A stretch of 64,000 nucleotides of DNA from Actinokineospora sp. NBRC 105648 (GCF_030269645.1 NZ_BSTR01000012.1:62001-126000), one strand, 5' to 3'; counted from the first letter of the stretch, positions 1 through 9,684 are shown. The notes: generated from the sequence alone by a model not told the origin. A program made the numbers and translations.

Positions 1-645
1 ACGCCCGCGGTGGAGTTCGACGAGCTCGCCGACTGCGACCTGGTGATCGAGGCGGTCGCCGAGGAGCTGGCCATCAAGCAGGCCGTGTTCGGCGCCCTCG
101 ACGAGGTGGCCAAGCCCGGCGCGATCCTGGCGACCACGACCTCGTCGCTACCGGTCATCGAGTGCGCGGTGGCCACCTCGCGGCCCGCCGACGTGGTGGG
201 GCTGCACTTCTTCAACCCGGCGCCGGTGATGAAGCTGGTGGAGGTCGTCGAGACCATCGCGACCGGCGCGGACGTGGTGGCCACCGCGCACGCCATCTGC
301 ACCAAGGTCGGCAAGCACCCGGTGCACTGCGGCGACCGGGCGGGCTTCATCGTCAACGCGCTGCTGTTCCCGTACCTCAACGACGCGGTGAAGATGCTGG
401 AGGCGCACTACGCCGAGGCCGACGACATCGACACCGCGATGAAGGTCGGCTGCGGCCTGCCGATGGGCCCGTTCGAACTGCTCGACGTGGTCGGCTTGGA
501 CGTGTCCCTGGCCATCGAGCGCACCCTGTTCAACGAGTTCCACGAGTCCGGCTACGCACCCGCGCCGCTGCTGGAGCACCTGGTCACCGCCGGGCGGCTC
601 GGGCGCAAGACCGGCAAGGGCTTCCGCGACTACAGCCGGACCTAG
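1..645 (+). CDS. 3-hydroxyacyl-CoA dehydrogenase (5' end outside window)
   Basis: The reading frame is already open at base 1 (Thr-Pro-Ala before Val-Glu-Phe), so the Rossmann nucleotide-binding start lies upstream of the window. What remains matches 3-hydroxybutyryl-CoA dehydrogenases: the HFFNPAPVMKLVEVV stretch with the catalytic His and Glu region, the KHPVHCGDRAGFIVNALL linker, and the C-terminal helical domain with GLPMGPFELLDVVGLDV. The enzyme would oxidise 3-hydroxyacyl-CoA to 3-oxoacyl-CoA with NAD(P) in the cytoplasm, in beta-oxidation or butyrate-type metabolism. The C-terminal domain is complete and ends at a TAG. The precise paralogue (fadB2/hbd/paaH type) cannot be assigned without the N-terminus. 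Confidence 0.88.
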   Translation, partial: TPAVEFDELADCDLVIEAVAEELAIKQAVFGALDEVAKPGAILATTTSSLPVIECAVATSRPADVVGLHFFNPAPVMKLVEVVETIATGADVVATAHAICTKVGKHPVHCGDRAGFIVNALLFPYLNDAVKMLEAHYAEADDIDTAMKVGCGLPMGPFELLDVVGLDVSLAIERTLFNEFHESGYAPAPLLEHLVTAGRLGRKTGKGFRDYSRT

Positions 646-665
646 CCGGACTGACCGGACAGCGC

Positions 666-872
666 CTAACCGCAGCACCCGCCGCCGCAGCACCCGCCGC
701 CACCGCTGGGCGCGGGCGCCCCGGCCCGCCCGGCGAGCCCGGCCATCGACAGCAGCTTGACGGTGTCACCGTGGCCGTCCGGGCAGGTGGCCGGTTCGCT
801 GGAGGCACTCATGGCGCGTTGGACGTCGAAGGTCGACCCGCACTCGCGGCACCGGAACTCGTAGGTAGGCAC
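666..872 (-). CDS. FmdB-family zinc ribbon protein
   Basis: A 68-residue protein starting VPTYEFRCRECGSTF, the usual opening of FmdB family regulatory zinc ribbons. Cys-x2-Cys near the N-terminus is followed by a TCPDGH segment, so the second knuckle looks like Cys plus His rather than the common Cys-x2-Cys. The tail is Gly/Cys-rich, as in many family members. I chose the GTG at 872 because family members begin M-P-T-Y; an ATG at 881 would add three residues. Function in the family is poorly defined (small Zn-binding, possibly regulatory). It converges with the dehydrogenase gene to its left. Confidence 0.8.
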   Translation of the reverse strand: MPTYEFRCRECGSTFDVQRAMSASSEPATCPDGHGDTVKLLSMAGLAGRAGAPAPSGGGGCCGGGCCG

Positions 873-937
873 GCCCCCCATTGTGCACGCCGCTGTGCAC
901 GCCGCCCCGGTCGTCTCCGGGCGAGCGGGTGCCGGTC

Positions 938-1321
938 TCAGCGCGCGCGCCGCCGCAGGACCAGGCCGGCCACGGACTGGAAGCCGAGCCGCTGGTAGAA
1001 GCCGACCGTGTCGGCGTCGCAGCACACGTCGATCCCGTAGAGCGGGCCGATCTCGTCGAGCAGGCGGGTGACCAGCCCGGCGCCGATGCCGCGGCCCTGG
1101 TGCGCGGGGAGCACCTCGACCAGCGACACCGAGGCCATCAGCACCCCGTCGGACAGCGCGGTGGCGAAACCGACCAGGTCGGGGCCCTCGTGGGCCAGCA
1201 CGACGTGCGCCGCGCCGCGCAGGACCGCCAGCCGGTCCGGGGGCGGGGTCGGCCAGCCGACGAAGAACCCCGCGAGGTCGCCGGAGGCGACACCCGCGGG
1301 GCCGGTTCGGTACTCGATCAC
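938..1321 (-). CDS. GNAT-family N-acetyltransferase
   Basis: A 127-residue single-domain GNAT enzyme. The acetyl-CoA pyrophosphate-binding motif A is visible as VSLVEVLPAHQGRGIGAGLV, followed by the C-terminal DTVGFYQRLGF strand typical of the fold. It would transfer an acetyl group from acetyl-CoA to an amine; the substrate cannot be read from sequence. The GTG start (1321-1319) overlaps the TGA of the upstream aldo/keto reductase gene by four bases (GTGA), so the two are translationally coupled. Confidence 0.82.
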   Translation of the reverse strand: MIEYRTGPAGVASGDLAGFFVGWPTPPPDRLAVLRGAAHVVLAHEGPDLVGFATALSDGVLMASVSLVEVLPAHQGRGIGAGLVTRLLDEIGPLYGIDVCCDADTVGFYQRLGFQSVAGLVLRRRAR

Positions 1322-2307
1322 GGGGTGACGGTCAGCCGGGGGTCGGTCTCCACGACGCCCTCGAGCACCTCGTCGATCTTCTTCAGCAGGTCGCCGTCGA
1401 GCTTCTTGCCCGCCGCCGCGACGTTCTCGGTGACCTGCTCCGGGCGGGAGGCGCCGATGATCGCCGAGGCCACGTTCGGGTTCTGCAGCACCCAGGCCAC
1501 CGCCAGCTGCGCGAGCGAGAGGCCCGCCTCGTCGGCGAGCGGCTTGAGCCCCTGCACGGCGGTGAGCACGTCGTCGCGCAGCCAGCGCGAGATCATGTTC
1601 TTGCCGCCCGCCTCGTCAGTCGCGCGGGAGCCCGCGGGCGGCTCGGCGCCGGGCTGGTACTTGCCGGTCAGCACGCCCTGCGCGATCGGCGACCAGACGA
1701 TCTGCGAGATGCCCTCGCGCTCCGAGGCCGGGACGACCTGCTCCTCGATGATCCGCCAGAGCATCGAGTACTGCGGCTGGTTGGAGATCAGCGGCACGCC
1801 CAGCTCCCTGGCCAGCGCGGCACCGCGGGTGATCTGCTCGCCGGTCCACTCCGAGACCCCGACGTAGAGCACCTTGCCCTGGCGGACCAGGTCGGCGAAG
1901 GCGAGGAAGGTCTCCTCCAGCGGTACCGTCCGGTCGAACCGGTGCGCCTGGTAGAGGTCGACGTAGTCGGTGCCCAGCCGCTGGAGCGAGGCGTTGGCGG
2001 ACTCGATGATGTGCTTGCGGCCGAGGCCCTTGTCGTTGGGACCGCCGGGGCCGGTCGGCCAGAAGACCTTGGTGAAGATCTCCAGGCCCTCCCGCCGCTG
2101 CCCCTTGAGGGCGCGCCCCAGGACCGACTCCGCCTTGGTGTTGGCGTAGACGTCGGCGGTGTCGAAGGTGGTGATGCCCGCGTCGAGCGCCGCCCGCACG
2201 CAAGCGTGCGCGGCGTCCTCCTCGACCTGCGAGCCGTGGGTGAGCCAGTTGCCGTACGAGATCTCAGAGACGTTGAGGCCGCTGCGGCCCAGGCGACGAA
2301 ACTCCAT
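1318..2307 (-). CDS. aldo/keto reductase (potassium-channel beta-subunit-like)
   Basis: A 329-residue NADPH-dependent oxidoreductase of the AKR superfamily. The catalytic tetrad is visible: Asp and Tyr in FDTADVYANTKAE, Lys in EIFTKVFW, and His in YVDLYQAHRFD. The N-terminus MEFRRLGRSGLNVSEI and the NPNVASAIIGASRPEQV segment fit the Kv-beta/YhdN-like group, which reduces aldehydes and ketones in the cytoplasm. The upstream sequence has TAGATT exactly 6 nt before the ATG, so the mRNA is probably leaderless. It is the first gene of a two-gene unit with the GNAT gene. Confidence 0.9.
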   Translation of the reverse strand: MEFRRLGRSGLNVSEISYGNWLTHGSQVEEDAAHACVRAALDAGITTFDTADVYANTKAESVLGRALKGQRREGLEIFTKVFWPTGPGGPNDKGLGRKHIIESANASLQRLGTDYVDLYQAHRFDRTVPLEETFLAFADLVRQGKVLYVGVSEWTGEQITRGAALARELGVPLISNQPQYSMLWRIIEEQVVPASEREGISQIVWSPIAQGVLTGKYQPGAEPPAGSRATDEAGGKNMISRWLRDDVLTAVQGLKPLADEAGLSLAQLAVAWVLQNPNVASAIIGASRPEQVTENVAAAGKKLDGDLLKKIDEVLEGVVETDPRLTVTP

Positions 2308-2313
2308 GCCCGC

Positions 2314-2319
2314 AATCTA
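2314..2319 (-). promoter_or_regulatory. -10 box of a leaderless promoter for the aldo/keto reductase gene
   Basis: On the minus strand TAGATT is followed by 6 nt and then the ATG at 2307. This is the actinobacterial TANNNT-N6/7-start arrangement that gives mRNAs without a 5' UTR. No Shine-Dalgarno sequence is present. Confidence 0.6.
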
Positions 2320-2389
2320 CTTCGCGTGGCTAAGGATTAGCCACCGCAATCCACCGGTCGAGACGGTGAACCCGCGGGTGCCGGGCCGC

Positions 2390-3040
2390 TCAGACCTTGT
2401 CGCCGGGGGAGACCCGGGGCTTGGGGACGCGCAGCTTGCGCAGCTGGGTCGCGCGCACGAAGGCGTACCAGCCCACCGAGAAGCCGCGGACGGCCTCCTT
2501 CGGGAACTTCTGGCGCACCAGCCGGGCGATGCGGCGGCCGTTCAGGGTCGCCTCGATGATCATCGCGATCAGCATCAGCAGGCAGGCCAGGGTCGCGTAC
2601 TGCTGCACCACCAGCGAGCTCGACAGCAGCGAGACGAACACCAGCACCGCCAGCGGCATGAACAGGCCCAGCAGGTTGCGCTTGGCGTCGACCAGGTCGC
2701 GCACGTACGCCTTCACCGGGCCGCGGTCGCGCGGCATCAGGTAGCGGTCGTCGCCCTCGTTCATCCGCTTGCGCTGCTCGACGCGCTGCTCCTTGCGCTG
2801 CGCGGCGAGTGCCTTGCGGTCTTCCTTGTTGCCCCGCGCCCGGCGCATGGCCTCGCGGGTGGTCTTCGGCGGCGGCGGCACGGGGCCGCGCTTGCGGCCC
2901 TCGGCCTCGCGCCGTTTGGGGGTCGGCCTGCCCTTGCCGGGGGTGTGGCCGCGGGATCCGGCCTCGCCCACAATCACGGCAGCCTCCTCCACCTGGTCGG
3001 TGTCGGTGCTGTCGGCTGCGCTGCGGCGGAGGAACCTCAC
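2390..3040 (-). CDS. DUF3043 membrane protein
   Basis: A 216-residue protein of the actinobacterial DUF3043 family, which I place at the Rv2206 position of the M. tuberculosis order. The N-terminal half is basic and disordered (several Lys/Arg-rich stretches, PKRREAEGRKRG), followed by the conserved DRYLMPRDRGPVKAYVRDLVDAKRN block and two hydrophobic segments (LFMPLAVLVFVSLL and ATLACLLMLIAMII) near residues 130-180. The GTG at 3040 is chosen over a TTG at 3058 because VRFLRRS matches the family start and TACCCT lies exactly 6 nt upstream. Function is unknown. Confidence 0.85.
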   Translation of the reverse strand: MRFLRRSAADSTDTDQVEEAAVIVGEAGSRGHTPGKGRPTPKRREAEGRKRGPVPPPPKTTREAMRRARGNKEDRKALAAQRKEQRVEQRKRMNEGDDRYLMPRDRGPVKAYVRDLVDAKRNLLGLFMPLAVLVFVSLLSSSLVVQQYATLACLLMLIAMIIEATLNGRRIARLVRQKFPKEAVRGFSVGWYAFVRATQLRKLRVPKPRVSPGDKV

Positions 3041-3083
3041 CGCACCAGGGTAGGACAAGCCCGCTGGTCGCTACGCTGCGGCC
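3041..3083. promoter_or_regulatory. divergent leaderless promoter pair, DUF3043 / glycerate kinase
   Basis: Within 43 bp there are two -10 boxes pointing away from each other. On the minus strand TACCCT (plus-strand 3047-3052) is 6 nt before the GTG at 3040. On the plus strand TACGCT (3072-3077) is 6 nt before the GTG at 3084. Neither gene has a ribosome-binding site. Confidence 0.6.
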
Positions 3084-4103
3084 GTGCGAGTCGTCATCGC
3101 CCCCGACTGTTTCGGCGGCACCCTGACCGCCGCCGAGGCCGCCGACGCGATCGCGCGCGGCTGGGTGCGGGGCGCGCCGGGGCACGAGCCGCGCCGGTGC
3201 CCGCTCGCCGACGGTGGTCCCGGGTTCGTCGACGTCCTGCACGCCGCGCTCGGCGGGACCGTTCAGCACACCAGCGTCACCGGCCCGCTCGGCGAGCCCG
3301 TCGACGCACGTTGGCTGCTCCACGACGGCACCGCCTACCTGGAGTCCGCCGAGGCCATCGGCCTGCACCTGGTCCCCGCGGCCCTTCGCGCCAGCACCTG
3401 CGAGACCGCCACCAGCACCGGTGTCGGCGAGCTGATCATGGCCGCTCGCACCGCCCACACCATCGTCGTGGGCCTGGGCGGCTCGGCCACCACCGACGGT
3501 GGCCGCGGCGCGCTGACGGCCATCCACGGCCAGTTGCCCCGCCTGATCGCCGCCGCCGACGTGGAGAACCCGTTGCTCGGGCCGCACGGCGCCGCTGCCA
3601 CATTCGGCCCCCAGAAGGGCGCCGACCCGGCCGCGGTCCAACGCCTCGAAGCCGCCCTGACCCGCCACGCCGACGAGGTCGCTCAGGACCACCGGCTCGA
3701 CCCCCGCGACGAACCGGGCGCGGGCGCCGCGGGCGGCCTCGGGTTCGCGCTGCTCGCCCTCGGCGCCGAGATGGCCTCCGGCGCCCGGATCGTGCGCGAC
3801 GCGACCGGGCTCGACCAGGCCCTCGACGGCGCGGGCCTGGCCATCACCGGCGAGGGCAGCTTCGACTGGCAGTCGCTGCGCGGGAAGCTGGTGACCTCGG
3901 TCGCCGACGCGGCCGCCCGCCGGGGCATCCCGTGCCTGGTGCTCGCGGGCCAGGTGGACGTCGGACGCAGGCAGGCGGCCGCGGCGGGCGTCGAGGAGGC
4001 GCACTCGGTCGCCGAGCACGCCGGCTCGGTGGCCGCCGCGCTGGCCGACCCGGCCGGGACGCTGGCCGCGCTGGCCCAGCACGTCGCCCGGCAGTGGCGG
4101 TGA
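3084..4103 (+). CDS. glycerate kinase
   Basis: A 339-residue glycerate kinase of the GarK/GlxK family, in the Rv2205c position. It opens with VVIAPDCFGGTLTAAEAADAI and CPLADGGPGF, the family's N-terminal signature, and has the Gly-rich IVVGLGGSATTDGG loop near residue 130 and GPQKGAD. It would phosphorylate glycerate with ATP, feeding it to glycolysis. The GTG start directly follows a TACGCT box, so translation is probably leaderless. It diverges from the DUF3043 gene and leads toward the Fe-S protein gene, which has its own ribosome-binding site. Confidence 0.9.
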   Translation: MRVVIAPDCFGGTLTAAEAADAIARGWVRGAPGHEPRRCPLADGGPGFVDVLHAALGGTVQHTSVTGPLGEPVDARWLLHDGTAYLESAEAIGLHLVPAALRASTCETATSTGVGELIMAARTAHTIVVGLGGSATTDGGRGALTAIHGQLPRLIAAADVENPLLGPHGAAATFGPQKGADPAAVQRLEAALTRHADEVAQDHRLDPRDEPGAGAAGGLGFALLALGAEMASGARIVRDATGLDQALDGAGLAITGEGSFDWQSLRGKLVTSVADAAARRGIPCLVLAGQVDVGRRQAAAAGVEEAHSVAEHAGSVAAALADPAGTLAALAQHVARQWR

Positions 4104-4263
4104 GCGACCGGCGGTGCCCGCGGGGGCAGATCGGCGGAGTGGTCTGTCTCACCCGCACCCCGAGGGCATCGGACTGTGTCACCATGGCTGGGTACGGAAC
4201 AAAGTCCGGACCCGAACTGTTGTGCCGGGTGCGAGCCCGAGTAGGACCTTCCTAGGGAGAACG

Positions 4264-4626
4264 ATGACGACCGCTCAGGAGACCGGCGCCGAAGTGGCGA
4301 CCCACGGTGTGGAGCTGTCCGAGGCTGCCGCTGTCAAGGCCAAGGCCCTGCTCGAGCAGGAGGGCCGCGACGACATGCACCTGCGCATCGCCGTGCAGCC
4401 CGGTGGCTGTGCCGGCCTGCGCTACCAGCTGTTCTTCGACGAGCGCAGCCTCGACGGCGACCTGTTCCGCGACTTCGGCGGCCTCAAGGTCGCCGTGGAC
4501 CGGATGAGCGCCCCCTACGTGCAGGGCGCCACCATCGACTTCGTCGACACCATCGAGAAGCAGGGCTTCACCATCGACAACCCGAACGCGGGCGGCAGCT
4601 GCGCCTGCGGCGACTCGTTCCACTGA
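4264..4626 (+). CDS. erpA: A-type iron-sulfur cluster insertion protein
   Basis: A 120-residue HesB/IscA/ErpA family carrier (Rv2204c position). The three cluster-ligand cysteines are present: one in GGCAGLRY and two in the C-terminal SCACGDSFH. It hands Fe-S clusters to apoproteins, which suits the nearby Rieske subunit gene. ATG 4264 follows a GGGAGA ribosome-binding site. The symbol is by family; ErpA and IscA cannot be told apart with certainty here. A strong terminator hairpin follows at 4634-4676. Confidence 0.9.
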   Translation: MTTAQETGAEVATHGVELSEAAAVKAKALLEQEGRDDMHLRIAVQPGGCAGLRYQLFFDERSLDGDLFRDFGGLKVAVDRMSAPYVQGATIDFVDTIEKQGFTIDNPNAGGSCACGDSFH

Positions 4627-4633
4627 GCTGATC

Positions 4634-4676
4634 CGGCGAAAGGGCCGCGACCGCACCGGTCGCGGCCCTTTCGCCG
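4634..4676. terminator. 19-bp perfect hairpin after the Fe-S protein gene
   Basis: Arms 4634-4652 and 4658-4676 are perfectly complementary over 19 bp around a 5-nt GCACC loop. It lies 8 bp after the Fe-S carrier stop and before the end of the small minus-strand gene, so it can end transcripts from both sides. Confidence 0.8.
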
Positions 4677-4764
4677 TGCTCGACCAGTGCTCGAGGGGTC
4701 AGCCCCAGGCTGTGCGCAGGCAGTAGGAACCGGACTCGGGCGGAGCGGTATCAGCCGGACCGGC

Positions 4765-4935
4765 TCACACGTAGTCGTCGAGGTCGGCGACCTGCGCGTG
4801 GCAGGTGTCGTCGACGACCCACTCGGCCGCGACCCGGGGGGCGGGCAGGTCCGCGCGCCGCTCGGTCAGCGCGGCGGGGATGCCCGCGCAGTCGGCGATC
4901 AGCTCGTCGAGGGTGTCCGGTTCCAGTGCGCTCAT
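4765..4935 (-). CDS. small conserved-looking protein of unknown function
   Basis: A 56-residue acidic protein beginning MSALEPDTLDELIADCAG and ending in ADLDDYV. Its composition is protein-like and not arginine/proline-rich like shadow frames, and a CCGGGG stretch precedes the ATG at 4935. It has two cysteines and no membrane segment or recognisable domain. It sits between adenosine kinase (divergent) and the Fe-S carrier (convergent). I cannot assign a function; the call rests on composition and on filling an otherwise empty gap. Confidence 0.5.
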   Translation of the reverse strand: MSALEPDTLDELIADCAGIPAALTERRADLPAPRVAAEWVVDDTCHAQVADLDDYV

Positions 4936-5079
4936 CCCCGGCACGGTAAGCGCGGATGGCGGCAGTTCCCAGTGGTACCAAACGGTAGTGTTGAACGGTG
5001 ATCTGAGGCCACCCAGACGGGTGGCCGGAGTCTTCGTGCCCAGCCCCGAGAGCGGCGTCGCCCGGCGCCAACGACCTAG

Positions 5080-6076
<997 letters not shown>

Positions 6077-6080
<4 letters not shown>

Positions 6081-6859
6081 AGCGTCGACGCGCCCTGGAG
6101 CTCCGTCAGCACCACCGGGCCGTCGTCGGTGATCGCCACGCTGTGCTCGGCGTGCGCGGCCCGACGGCGGTCCGTCGTGTGCAGCGCCCACCCGTCCTCG
6201 CCCACGGCGTAGTCGTCACCCCCGTGGTGCAGCATCGGCTCGATCGCCAGCACCATGCCCGTGCGCAACCGCAGCCCCCGCCCCGGCCGCCCCGAATTGG
6301 GCACGAACGGCGCCTCGTGCATGGCCCGGCCGATCCCGTGGCCACCGAAATCGCCCTGCATCCCATACCCCGCACCCCGCGCGACCTGCGTGATCGCGTT
6401 GCTGAGGTCCCCCAGCCGCCCACCCGGGACGGCGAGGGAGATCGCCGTGCGCAGGGCCAGGTCGGTGGTCTCGATCAACGCCGTGTCGGCGGCCCTCGGG
6501 GCACCGACGGTGAACGAGATCGCGGAGTCCGCGTGCCACCCGTCGACGATCGCCGCGAAGTCCAGGCTGACCAAATCCCCATCCCGCAACCGCGTGCGGT
6601 CCGGAATCCCGTGCACGATCACCTCGTTGACCGACGCACAGATCACCGCCGGGAACGGAGTCGGCGCGAACGAGGGCAGATAGTCCAAGAACGACGACTT
6701 GGCCCGGTGCTCGACCAGCACATCCTGCGCGACGGCATCGAGGGCCAACAGCGACACACCCACCCCAGCCGCCTCCCGCATCGTCGCGAGAGCAGTGGCC
6801 ACCACCTGCCCGGCAGCCCGCATCGCCGCCAGTTCACCGGGAGTCTTCAGCTCGATCAT
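6077..6859 (-). CDS. map: type I methionine aminopeptidase
   Basis: A 260-residue type I MetAP with all metal ligands in place: Asp100, Asp111, His174, Glu207 and Glu238, plus the substrate His83. It removes the initiator Met from nascent proteins. There is no N-terminal zinc-finger extension. The ATG at 6859 lies 7 nt after a TATAGT -10 box and is probably leaderless. The gene diverges from a small XRE regulator across a double palindrome that overlaps its promoter, unlike a typical constitutive housekeeping map. It is an insertion relative to the mycobacterial adoK-asnB order, so it is probably a second map copy, but I cannot confirm that from one window. Confidence 0.92.
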
Positions 6860-6906
6860 GCTGATAACTATACCGGTATTTTCATACCGGTACTACTATC
6901 GGGTCC
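6860..6906. promoter_or_regulatory. operator and divergent promoters between map and the XRE gene
   Basis: A perfect palindrome ATACCGGTAT (6870-6879) and a near-copy ATACCGGTAC (6884-6893) lie with centres 14 bp apart. For map (minus strand) a TATAGT -10 box abuts the first palindrome and is 7 nt from the ATG. For the regulator (plus strand) TACTAT (6894-6899) is 7 nt from the ATG. A protein bound to the palindromes would block both promoters. Confidence 0.7.
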
Positions 6907-7173
6907 ATGGTCCGCCCACCCTTGAGCCAGGACGAGCGCGACCGAGGCGAACTCCTCGGCACCCTCCTGCGCACCGCCCGCGCCGACCGCAGCATGGTCG
7001 AGGTAGCCGCCGCCGCCGGCATCTCGGTCGAGACCCTGCGCAAGATCGAACGCGGCCGAGTCCCCACCCCCGCCTTCTTCACCGTCGCAGCGATCGCAGG
7101 CGCGGTAGGCCTCCCCCTGGACGAATTGCTAGCGCGCACCACGCCTGTGGAAACAGGCAAACTCACCGCTTAG
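6907..7173 (+). CDS. XRE-family helix-turn-helix regulator
   Basis: An 88-residue Cro/CI-type repressor with one helix-turn-helix: LLRTARADRSMVEVAAAAGI then SVETLRKIERGRVPTP, followed by a short dimerisation-like tail (VGLPLDELL). It is small enough to be only a DNA-binding domain. Its divergent placement with map and the two palindromes between them suggest autoregulation and control of map. A leaderless start is likely (TACTAT, 7 nt, ATG). Confidence 0.85.
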   Translation: MVRPPLSQDERDRGELLGTLLRTARADRSMVEVAAAAGISVETLRKIERGRVPTPAFFTVAAIAGAVGLPLDELLARTTPVETGKLTA

Positions 7174-7493
7174 CCGTTGTTTTCCTGCCCTGCGCCCAAC
7201 CGCCAGCCGGCCAGGTTTCGGGCGACCCTCCCGCCCCATCCCCACAACCGCCACCCGGGCAGCCCACCCAGGCACAAGCACCACTCCCCGCCCCACCACG
7301 CAACTGTCACCCGGACAGCTCACCCGAGCTCCGGCGACCACTCCCCGCCCTGCATCCCATACGCAGCCCAAAACACGGACTGGCTCGGGTTGTCAAGGCA
7401 TCTTTCCCGCCTTGACAACCCGAGCCAGTCCGTAGTGACAATTGTGCGTAGGGGAAGCAGGACCCAAGGAGCGGGACCCCAAGCGACCAAAAC
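7174..7493. other. intergenic region between convergent XRE and asnB genes
   Basis: These 320 bp hold a C-rich, proline-coding-like stretch (7200-7350) with loosely repeated CCACCCGG and CACTCCCCGCCC blocks, then a long perfect hairpin (7375-7433). I see no gene. Confidence 0.5.
7375..7433. terminator. 25-bp perfect hairpin between convergent genes
   Basis: Arms 7375-7399 and 7409-7433 match perfectly over 25 bp around a 9-nt loop (ATCTTTCCC). It lies between the ends of the XRE and asnB genes and probably terminates both. The stem is much longer than needed for a terminator. Confidence 0.75.
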
Positions 7494-9422
7494 TCAGAGC
7501 TTGACGGGATAATGCGGCTCAGGCACCACAGGCGTGATCCGCCGCTCGATGAAGATCCCGTGCCACAGCATGAACACCAGCAGCGCCCAGATCCGCCGAC
7601 TGTGGTCCAGCGTGCCTGCCTTGTGCTCCTCCAGCAGCCGCATCACGGCGTTCTTGTCGACCAGGGCGTCGGTCTGCGACTGCAGCACGATGTCCCGGGC
7701 CCACTCGTACATCTCCTCCCGCAGCCACAGCCGGATGGGCACCGGGAACCCGAGCTTGCGCCGGTTCAGCACGTGCGCGGGCACGATCCGGCGCAGGGCC
7801 TGCCGCAGCGCGTACTTGGTGGTCTCCTTGGTGATCTTCTGCTCCAGCGGCACCCCGGCCGCCACCCGGAACACCTCGGGGTCCAGGAACGGCACCCGCA
7901 GCTCCAGCGAGTTGGCCATGGTGACCTTGTCGGCCTTGACCAGGATGTCGCCGCGCAGCCAGGTGAACAGGTCGACGTGCTGCATCCGGGTGACCGGGTC
8001 CCAGGCCGCCGAGTCGCGGTAGTGGCCCGCGGTGATGTCGCGGTGCCCGACCGACGGGTCGAACGTGCGCAGCACCGGGCGCAGCTGGTCGTCCCGGAAG
8101 ATGCGCGCGTTGCCGTAGTAGCGCTCCTCCAGGCTCAGCGAGCCGCGGCGCAGCAGGTCCTTGCCGCGGGTGCCCTCGGGGATCTTGGTGGAGACCTTGC
8201 CCAGGATGCGCCGCAGCGACCCCGGCACCCGCTCGAACGGCGCCAGCGACAGCGGCTCGCGGTAGATCGTGTAGCCGCCGAACAGCTCGTCGGCGCCCTC
8301 GCCGGAGAGCACCACCTTGACGTGCTTGCGGGCCTCGCGGGCGATGAACCACAGCGGCACCAGCGCCGGGTCGGCCACCGGGTCGTCGAGGTACCAGACG
8401 ATCAGCGGCAGCGCGTCCATCATCTCGCGCGCGGAGACCGTGCGGACCACGTGCTTGACCCCGATCGCCGCCGCCGACTCGGCGGCCACGTCGACCTCGG
8501 AGTAGCCCTGCCGCTCGAAGCCGGTGGTGAAGGTCACCAGGTCCGGGTTGTGCTCGCGGGCCAGCGCGGCGATCGCGGTGGAGTCGATGCCGCCGGAGAG
8601 GAACGAGCCGACCGTGACGTCGGCGCGCATGTGCACCCGGACCGAGTCGCTCATGACCTCGGCGATCCGGGCGTAGAGCGCCTCGGCGTCGGCCGGGCCG
8701 CGCACCGGGGTGGGGGAGAACCGCGGCGACCAGTAGCGCTTGGTGACCGGCTCCTCGCCGGGGACCAGCGTGAACGAGGTGCCGGACTCGATCCGGTGCA
8801 CCGTCGAGTGCATGGTGGCGGGCTCCGGCACGTACTGCAGCGTCAGGTAGTGCTGCAGCGACTTGCGGTCCAGCTCGAGCTTGACGCCCAGCAGCGGAGC
8901 CAGCTCCAGGATCGACTTCTTCTCGCTGGAGAACGCCACGCCGCCCGGGCCCGCCGCGTAGAACAGCGGCTTGATGCCGAACGGGTCGCGCGCGCCGAAG
9001 AGGGTCTGCTTCTGCGAGTCCCAGATGAGGAACGCGAACATGCCGCGCAGCCGGGTGACCGCGGCCTCGCCCCAGTAGTGGTAGGCGGCCACGATGGTCT
9101 CGGAGTCGCCGTCGGTGGCGAACCGCGCCCCGAACCGCTCGCTGAGCTCGGCGCGCAGCTCCAGGTAGTTGTAGATCTCGCCGTTGAACAGCAGCGTGTA
9201 GCGCTGCGGTGCCTCGGGCGGGCCCCACGGCAGCGGCTGGTGGGAGTGCTCGATATCGATCATGGACAGCCGGTTGAAGCCGAAGACGACCTCACCGCCG
9301 GTCCAGGTCCCGCTCTCGTCGGGGCCGCGGTGGCGCTGACAGCGCATCGCCGCGCCGACGGCCGACCGCGCCGCCGCGGCGTCCATCTCGGAAGGGCAGA
9401 CCAGGCCAAGCAGACCGCACAC
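7494..9422 (-). CDS. asnB: asparagine synthetase (glutamine-hydrolysing)
   Basis: A 642-residue AsnB (Rv2201 position). The start is the GTG at 9422, because the next codon is Cys (VCGLLGLVC): class II glutamine amidotransferases need Cys as residue 2, exposed after Met removal. The glutaminase domain shows RHRGPDESG and NGEIYNY, and the synthetase domain has the PP-loop SGGIDST. It makes asparagine from aspartate, ATP and glutamine. In actinobacteria such AsnB homologues can also amidate cell-wall precursors. It diverges from ctaC; a GAGAGG ribosome-binding region precedes the start. Confidence 0.93.
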   Translation of the reverse strand: MCGLLGLVCPSEMDAAAARSAVGAAMRCQRHRGPDESGTWTGGEVVFGFNRLSMIDIEHSHQPLPWGPPEAPQRYTLLFNGEIYNYLELRAELSERFGARFATDGDSETIVAAYHYWGEAAVTRLRGMFAFLIWDSQKQTLFGARDPFGIKPLFYAAGPGGVAFSSEKKSILELAPLLGVKLELDRKSLQHYLTLQYVPEPATMHSTVHRIESGTSFTLVPGEEPVTKRYWSPRFSPTPVRGPADAEALYARIAEVMSDSVRVHMRADVTVGSFLSGGIDSTAIAALAREHNPDLVTFTTGFERQGYSEVDVAAESAAAIGVKHVVRTVSAREMMDALPLIVWYLDDPVADPALVPLWFIAREARKHVKVVLSGEGADELFGGYTIYREPLSLAPFERVPGSLRRILGKVSTKIPEGTRGKDLLRRGSLSLEERYYGNARIFRDDQLRPVLRTFDPSVGHRDITAGHYRDSAAWDPVTRMQHVDLFTWLRGDILVKADKVTMANSLELRVPFLDPEVFRVAAGVPLEQKITKETTKYALRQALRRIVPAHVLNRRKLGFPVPIRLWLREEMYEWARDIVLQSQTDALVDKNAVMRLLEEHKAGTLDHSRRIWALLVFMLWHGIFIERRITPVVPEPHYPVKL

Positions 9423-9684
9423 GCTTCTCGCGCACCTCTCGTGTCGAGCCGGGGTGTTCTCTAGCGGGGAAGACGCAAGTATGCCGGTCCGGGTTGTCCG
9501 CCCTCGCGGGCCTGTTGGTTTCACCCGGGATGTGACCGACATCCGCTCACCCCTCAGGGGGTGTGGTCCAGGTCGCTCGGCTAGGCTCCGCATTGCTCTA
9601 ACCGGCACCCATAGCCGCTGCCCAAGGGCGGCGCGCGGGAGCCGGATAGCGCGTGGAGATACCGCTTCGAGGAGGAGTCGCGCA

